10,625 bases of DNA from Lentibacillus juripiscarius JCM 12147 (GTDB lineage Bacteria; Bacillota; Bacilli; Bacillales_D; Amphibacillaceae), in NCBI GenBank assembly GCA_001311805.1, contig BBCA01000077.1, positions 1-10,625 of the forward strand, written 5' to 3'. Positions 7,475-10,625 of the stretch are shown piece by piece. Under the pieces are notes generated by a model. That model was not told the DNA's origin and did not search any database. It saw only the letters and a program-made list of their open reading frames with translations. The position numbers were made by a program, and so were the translations under genes. The first letter of the stretch is position 1. Every line of letters starts with the position of its first letter.

Positions 7475-8977
7475 ATGAGCAACAAACATACGACAACAGA
7501 CGTTATCATGATTGGTGCCGGAATCATGAGTGCAACATTTGCTACATTGTTAAAAGAATTGGCACCAGATTGGGACATTACCATTTTTGAGAAGCTCGAA
7601 AATGGTGGAGAAGAAAGCTCTAACGTTTGGAATAATGCAGGAACAGGACATTCTGCACTATGTGAGCTTAACTATACGCCCGAACAGCCGGACGGATCAA
7701 TTGATACCAGTAAAGCACTGAACATTAATGAAAAGTTTCAGGTGTCCAAGCAGTTTTGGTCCCATCTTGTGAACAGTAATCGGATTGATAACCCACAGGA
7801 CTTTATCATGCCGTTGCCTCACATGAGTTTTGTCCATGGGGAAGATAATATAAGGTTTTTAAAAAAGCGATTTGAAGCACTCTCAGGCAATCCGCTGTTC
7901 AAAGGGATGGAATTTTCCGATGATCCGGAGAAATTAAAGGAATGGATTCCGCTGATCATGGAAAACCGAGCTGATAATCAGCCAACTGCAGCAACGAAAA
8001 TCGACGACGGAACCGATGTCAATTTTGGAGCACTCACGCGCAAATTGATGGATCACTAAAACGTCAGCAAGTTCATATCAATTATAATCATGTGGTCGAT
8101 GATATTAAACGTACGGAAGACGGTGCGTGGGAAGTAAAAGTGCGCAATTTTGAACGTGGTACGCTCGAAACACACACGGCTAATTTTGTCTTTATTGGTG
8201 CTGGTGGAGGAGCCTTGCCGTTACTGCAAAAACCGGCATCCCTCAAAGTAAACATGTCGGCGGATTTCCGGTAAGCGGACTATTCCTTACTTGCAACAAC
8301 CCGGATGTTATACAGAAGCATCAGGCAAAAGTATATGGCAAGGCGCCAGTCGGGGCTCCGCCAATGTCTGTACCGCACCTTGATACACGGTATATCGATA
8401 ATCAGAAATCATTGCTATTTGGCCCTTTTGCTGGCTTCACACCTAAATTTTTGAAGACGGGTTCCAATATGGATTTATTAGGCTCTGTTAAACCGAATAA
8501 TGTCCTTACCATGTTGGCGGCAGGTGCTAAAAATATGCCATTAACAAAGTACCTGATTGGACAGCTTATGTTATCGAAAGAACAATATATTGAAACGTTA
8601 CGTGAATTCGTTCCGGATGCTAAAGCAGAAGACTGGGAAATTGTGACGGCAGGCCAGCGCGTACAAGTGATCAAAGATACAGATACTGGCGGTAAGGGCA
8701 CCCTTCAATTTGGTACCGAAATTGTCAACTCTGATGATGGTTCTATCGCTGCATTGCTCGGTGCGTCCCCGGGTGCTTCTACCTCGGTTTCCATCATGCT
8801 TGAAATCATTGAGAAGTGTTTCCCAGAGCATGTAGAGGAATGGGCACCAAAATAAAAGAGATGGTTCCTTCTTATGGTGTGTCATTGAAGGATAATCCAG
8901 AACTTATCCATGACATTCAAACGAGAACCGCTCGGATGCTGGGCTTAGTGGATGAAAGCCAGGAAAACCCGGTTTAA
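7475..8977 (+). CDS. mqo: Malate:quinone oxidoreductase (three frameshifts)
   Basis: A FAD-dependent peripheral membrane enzyme that oxidises malate to oxaloacetate and passes electrons to the quinone pool, linking the TCA cycle to respiration. The N-terminal Rossmann motif [17 protein letters not shown] (GAGIMS 14-19) binds FAD. The stretch [25 protein letters not shown] is the family hallmark. A second glycine-rich stretch, [20 protein letters not shown], and the C-terminal [13 protein letters not shown] are also typical. Bridged length is about 501 aa, the family norm. A base is missing at 8056-8057, in the A-run 8228-8232 and in the A-run 8849-8852; beyond the last, the frame continues to TAA at 8975-8977 with normal family sequence (IKEMVPSYG). 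The ATG is preceded by AGGGATG. It is monocistronic, with divergent and convergent neighbours. Confidence 0.93.
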
Positions 8978-9059
8978 AAAAATAGTGATACGTACCGATT
9001 AGCCCAATTTCTATTTATGTGATTTTGGCGGGTGACTGGTTAATCCTAGCTAAACTCGG

Positions 9060-9089
9060 CATTTGCTAAAAGACGAGGCAAATGTTTTT
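9060..9089 (+). terminator. Rho-independent terminator of mqo
   Basis: CATTTGC (9060-9066) pairs with GCAAATG (9078-9084) across an 11-base loop, followed at once by TTTTT (9085-9089). It lies about 80 bases past the mqo stop. Confidence 0.6.
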
Positions 9090-9104
9090 CTAATCAAAAT
9101 AAGA

Positions 9105-9134
9105 AGCCCGAATCAGTAATGTCTGATTCGGGCT
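9105..9134 (-). terminator. Terminator hairpin of the permease gene, possibly bidirectional
   Basis: AGCCCGAATCAG (9105-9116) and CTGATTCGGGCT (9123-9134) form a perfect 12-bp GC-rich stem with a 6-base loop, 5 bases beyond the permease stop. On the minus strand it is followed by TCTTATTTTGATT. On the plus strand it backs up the mqo terminator. Confidence 0.85.
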
Positions 9135-9139
9135 ACTCT

Positions 9140-10442
9140 TTAAGGTGTTTGCGAATTAACTTGTTTTTCTTTTGTTTTATTCTTTCTGGTTAAAATTGTT
9201 TCAACTACTATGGCAACGAGTGCACCAAATACGAGTCCGTTACTTAATATCGACACTAGCACTGGCGACATTTCCGCGAATGCTTCGGAAGGGATAAACA
9301 TAATACCAATTCCTGCAAATAATGATATGCTAACAACCCGGAACAGAATCTGTTTATTTTCAACTGCTTCAAATTCTTGAAGGGCTAAACTAATGATGCT
9401 GGCGAAAACCGGAAAAATGGCCGCATATCCAACAGCTTCAGGAAGTGCTGCAACAAATGCAGTAAATGGCGGAAACATGCTGATCACTACAATGAGAAGG
9501 GAACCAATGATAAAGGGTTTTTTACTAGTTATTTTTGTTGTTTCAATAAAGCCTGCTGAACCGGAGATAGGTACAGCTCCTATTGCCGAAAATAAACCAC
9601 CCAACAACTGGTTGATTCCAGAAATAATCCCAGTTTGCTTCAAACGATTTTCTTCAACCGCAACATGATGGCGTTCCAATACTTGTTGAACCACACGTAC
9701 GGTAGCTAACATATTAGCAAGCAGCAATAAAGTTATAAAAATGACCACTACGATCATGTTAGGCTCAATCCTTGGTGAACCAAATGCAAAGACTTCCGGC
9801 AACTTCATAAATTGATTTACTTCTGTAACAGGCTTCGCAAGGCCAAAAACAGAAAATAACAGCCAGCCGAAAATAATGCTAAACAGGACTGAATAATGGC
9901 CAACCTTGGGTATTTTCATAAAGCAATAAGAGAGTATAATAATCAACAATGAAAGTAAAAAACTACCGGCTGAACAGTATGATGCTGTCCGTTAAGCCCA
10001 AACATTCCTTGCAAAAAGAGCTGCTTAATTGTGCCACCAAAAGAATCAAGTATATCCCGACAATCGTTGGGGTGAACAAGCGTGCTAGTTTTTCCACCAG
10101 CCCAAAAACACTTAAAAGAATAAATATAACTCCGCTTAACAAAAAGGCATACTGCAAAACCCGTAATGTTTCGGCATGCGATCCAAATAAAACGGTGCCT
10201 AATCCGGCATATAAAGTAAACACACCCCACCAAAGACCTGCAGGGCCCTCCTGAATTGGCATATGGTGTCCAAATAAGGTTTGTAAAATACCTGCAAGTC
10301 CCAGAACGAATAATGTCCGCTGTACGAATTCGATTGTTGCAATGTCATGGAGTCCGTAGCTGGAGGCGATGGCAATCGGAACAACCACACTGCTCATTAA
10401 TATAAATAAAGCCCATTGCAGAGATGAAAAAATAACCTTCAA
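9140..10442 (-). CDS. NCS2-family purine/pyrimidine permease, YwdJ-like (two frameshifts)
   Basis: An integral membrane transporter of the nucleobase/ascorbate (NAT/NCS2) family, about 434 aa after bridging, with hydrophobic segments throughout. Visible family-like features are the N-terminal LQWALFILMSSVVVPIAIA helix, QEGPAGLWWG (64-73), and GAVPISGSAGFIETT (289-303), which corresponds to the substrate-site loop of the family. The pattern seems closest to the B. subtilis YwdJ subfamily; the substrate (uracil, xanthine or other) cannot be fixed from sequence. Bases are missing in the A-runs 10013-10017 and 9957-9962. The TTG start at 10442 has AAAAGGAG about 10 bases upstream, and no better in-frame start was seen. 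The gene stands alone, with its own promoter and a palindrome at the start of the transcript. Confidence 0.85.
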
Positions 10443-10465
10443 TCTTGCTCTACTCCTTTTGGCAG

Positions 10466-10491
10466 ATAAGAAAGTATATAGACTTTCTTAT
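10466..10491. promoter_or_regulatory. Perfect inverted repeat at the permease transcription start
   Basis: ATAAGAAAGT (10466-10475) and ACTTTCTTAT (10482-10491) are perfect 10-bp arms around 6 bases. The dyad starts immediately downstream of the predicted -10 and covers the expected start site, ending 8 bases before the ribosome binding site. It could be a repressor operator or a leader hairpin. Confidence 0.6.
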
Positions 10492-10520
10492 TTCATAAGT
10501 GCAATTAGAAACATGTACAA
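10492..10520 (-). promoter_or_regulatory. Promoter of the permease gene
   Basis: On the minus strand TTGTAC (10520-10515) and TATGAA (10497-10492) are separated by exactly 17 bases, and both are fair sigma-A matches. Transcription would start near 10485. Upstream DNA to the window edge (10521-10625) is AT-rich, with no gene seen. Confidence 0.6.
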
Positions 10521-10625
10521 TCATAAAACGAAATAGTCCAATGAATCAATTAATATATTTTATATAAATGAGTTAATTTCATAATTCAATATCTACCTTT
10601 AAAATACGAACAATTAGGTTATTGT

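Noticed and set aside
8402..8885. Minus-strand open frames inside mqo
   Set aside because: They are shadows of the conserved mqo reading frame, with no ribosome binding site.
668..10442. A cluster of true pseudogenes
   Set aside because: Every lesion is a single-base indel, mainly in homopolymers; repaired proteins are full length with intact active-site motifs, which is unlike gene decay.
10443..10625. Purine riboswitch or PurBox upstream of the permease
   Set aside because: The conserved guanine-riboswitch core strings and a CCGAAC-type PurBox pair were not found; only a short inverted repeat is present.

Overview
The window comes from a low-GC Gram-positive chromosome. Protein resemblances, AAGGAGG-type ribosome binding sites, frequent TTG starts, PhoP-box-like repeats and an acidic secreted phosphatase suggest a Bacillaceae member, perhaps a salt-tolerant genus near Virgibacillus, Oceanobacillus or Lentibacillus. 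That placement is inferred from resemblance, not from a search. No phage, insertion sequence, CRISPR array, tRNA or rRNA was seen.

Layout. Bases 1-178 hold a tandem array of 51-52 bp units, each built around a perfect palindrome. Bases 465-515 hold a solitary long hairpin. A strong promoter (537-565) and two palindromes 30 bp apart precede a MarR-type regulator (668-1131). The regulator is joined by 4-base ATGA overlaps to two ABC half-transporters (1128-2858 and 2855-4648) that look like a heterodimeric multidrug exporter. A terminator follows at 4744-4807. On the minus strand are a secreted alkaline phosphatase (6397-4967) behind a five-hexamer PhoP-box array, and a protein with uracil-DNA-glycosylase-like motifs (7271-6524). 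Divergent to that, on the plus strand, is malate:quinone oxidoreductase (7475-8977). It converges, through two hairpins, on a minus-strand NCS2-family purine/pyrimidine permease (10442-9140) whose predicted transcription start lies inside a perfect 10-bp inverted repeat.

Every gene is interrupted by one or more single-base frameshifts, 17 in all, mostly in short homopolymer runs. Bridging each by one base restores full-length proteins of normal family size with catalytic motifs intact. I therefore read them as probable sequencing or assembly indels, and give each gene as one feature with the breaks listed.

The units look independent: drug export under a MarR regulator, phosphate scavenging under probable PhoPR control, respiratory malate oxidation, and nucleobase uptake. 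I see no convincing new multi-gene system. The most informative items are regulatory (paired MarR-type operators, PhoP-box array, palindrome at the permease start, orphan 17-bp palindrome), the two repeat structures at the left end, and the unclassified glycosylase-like protein.
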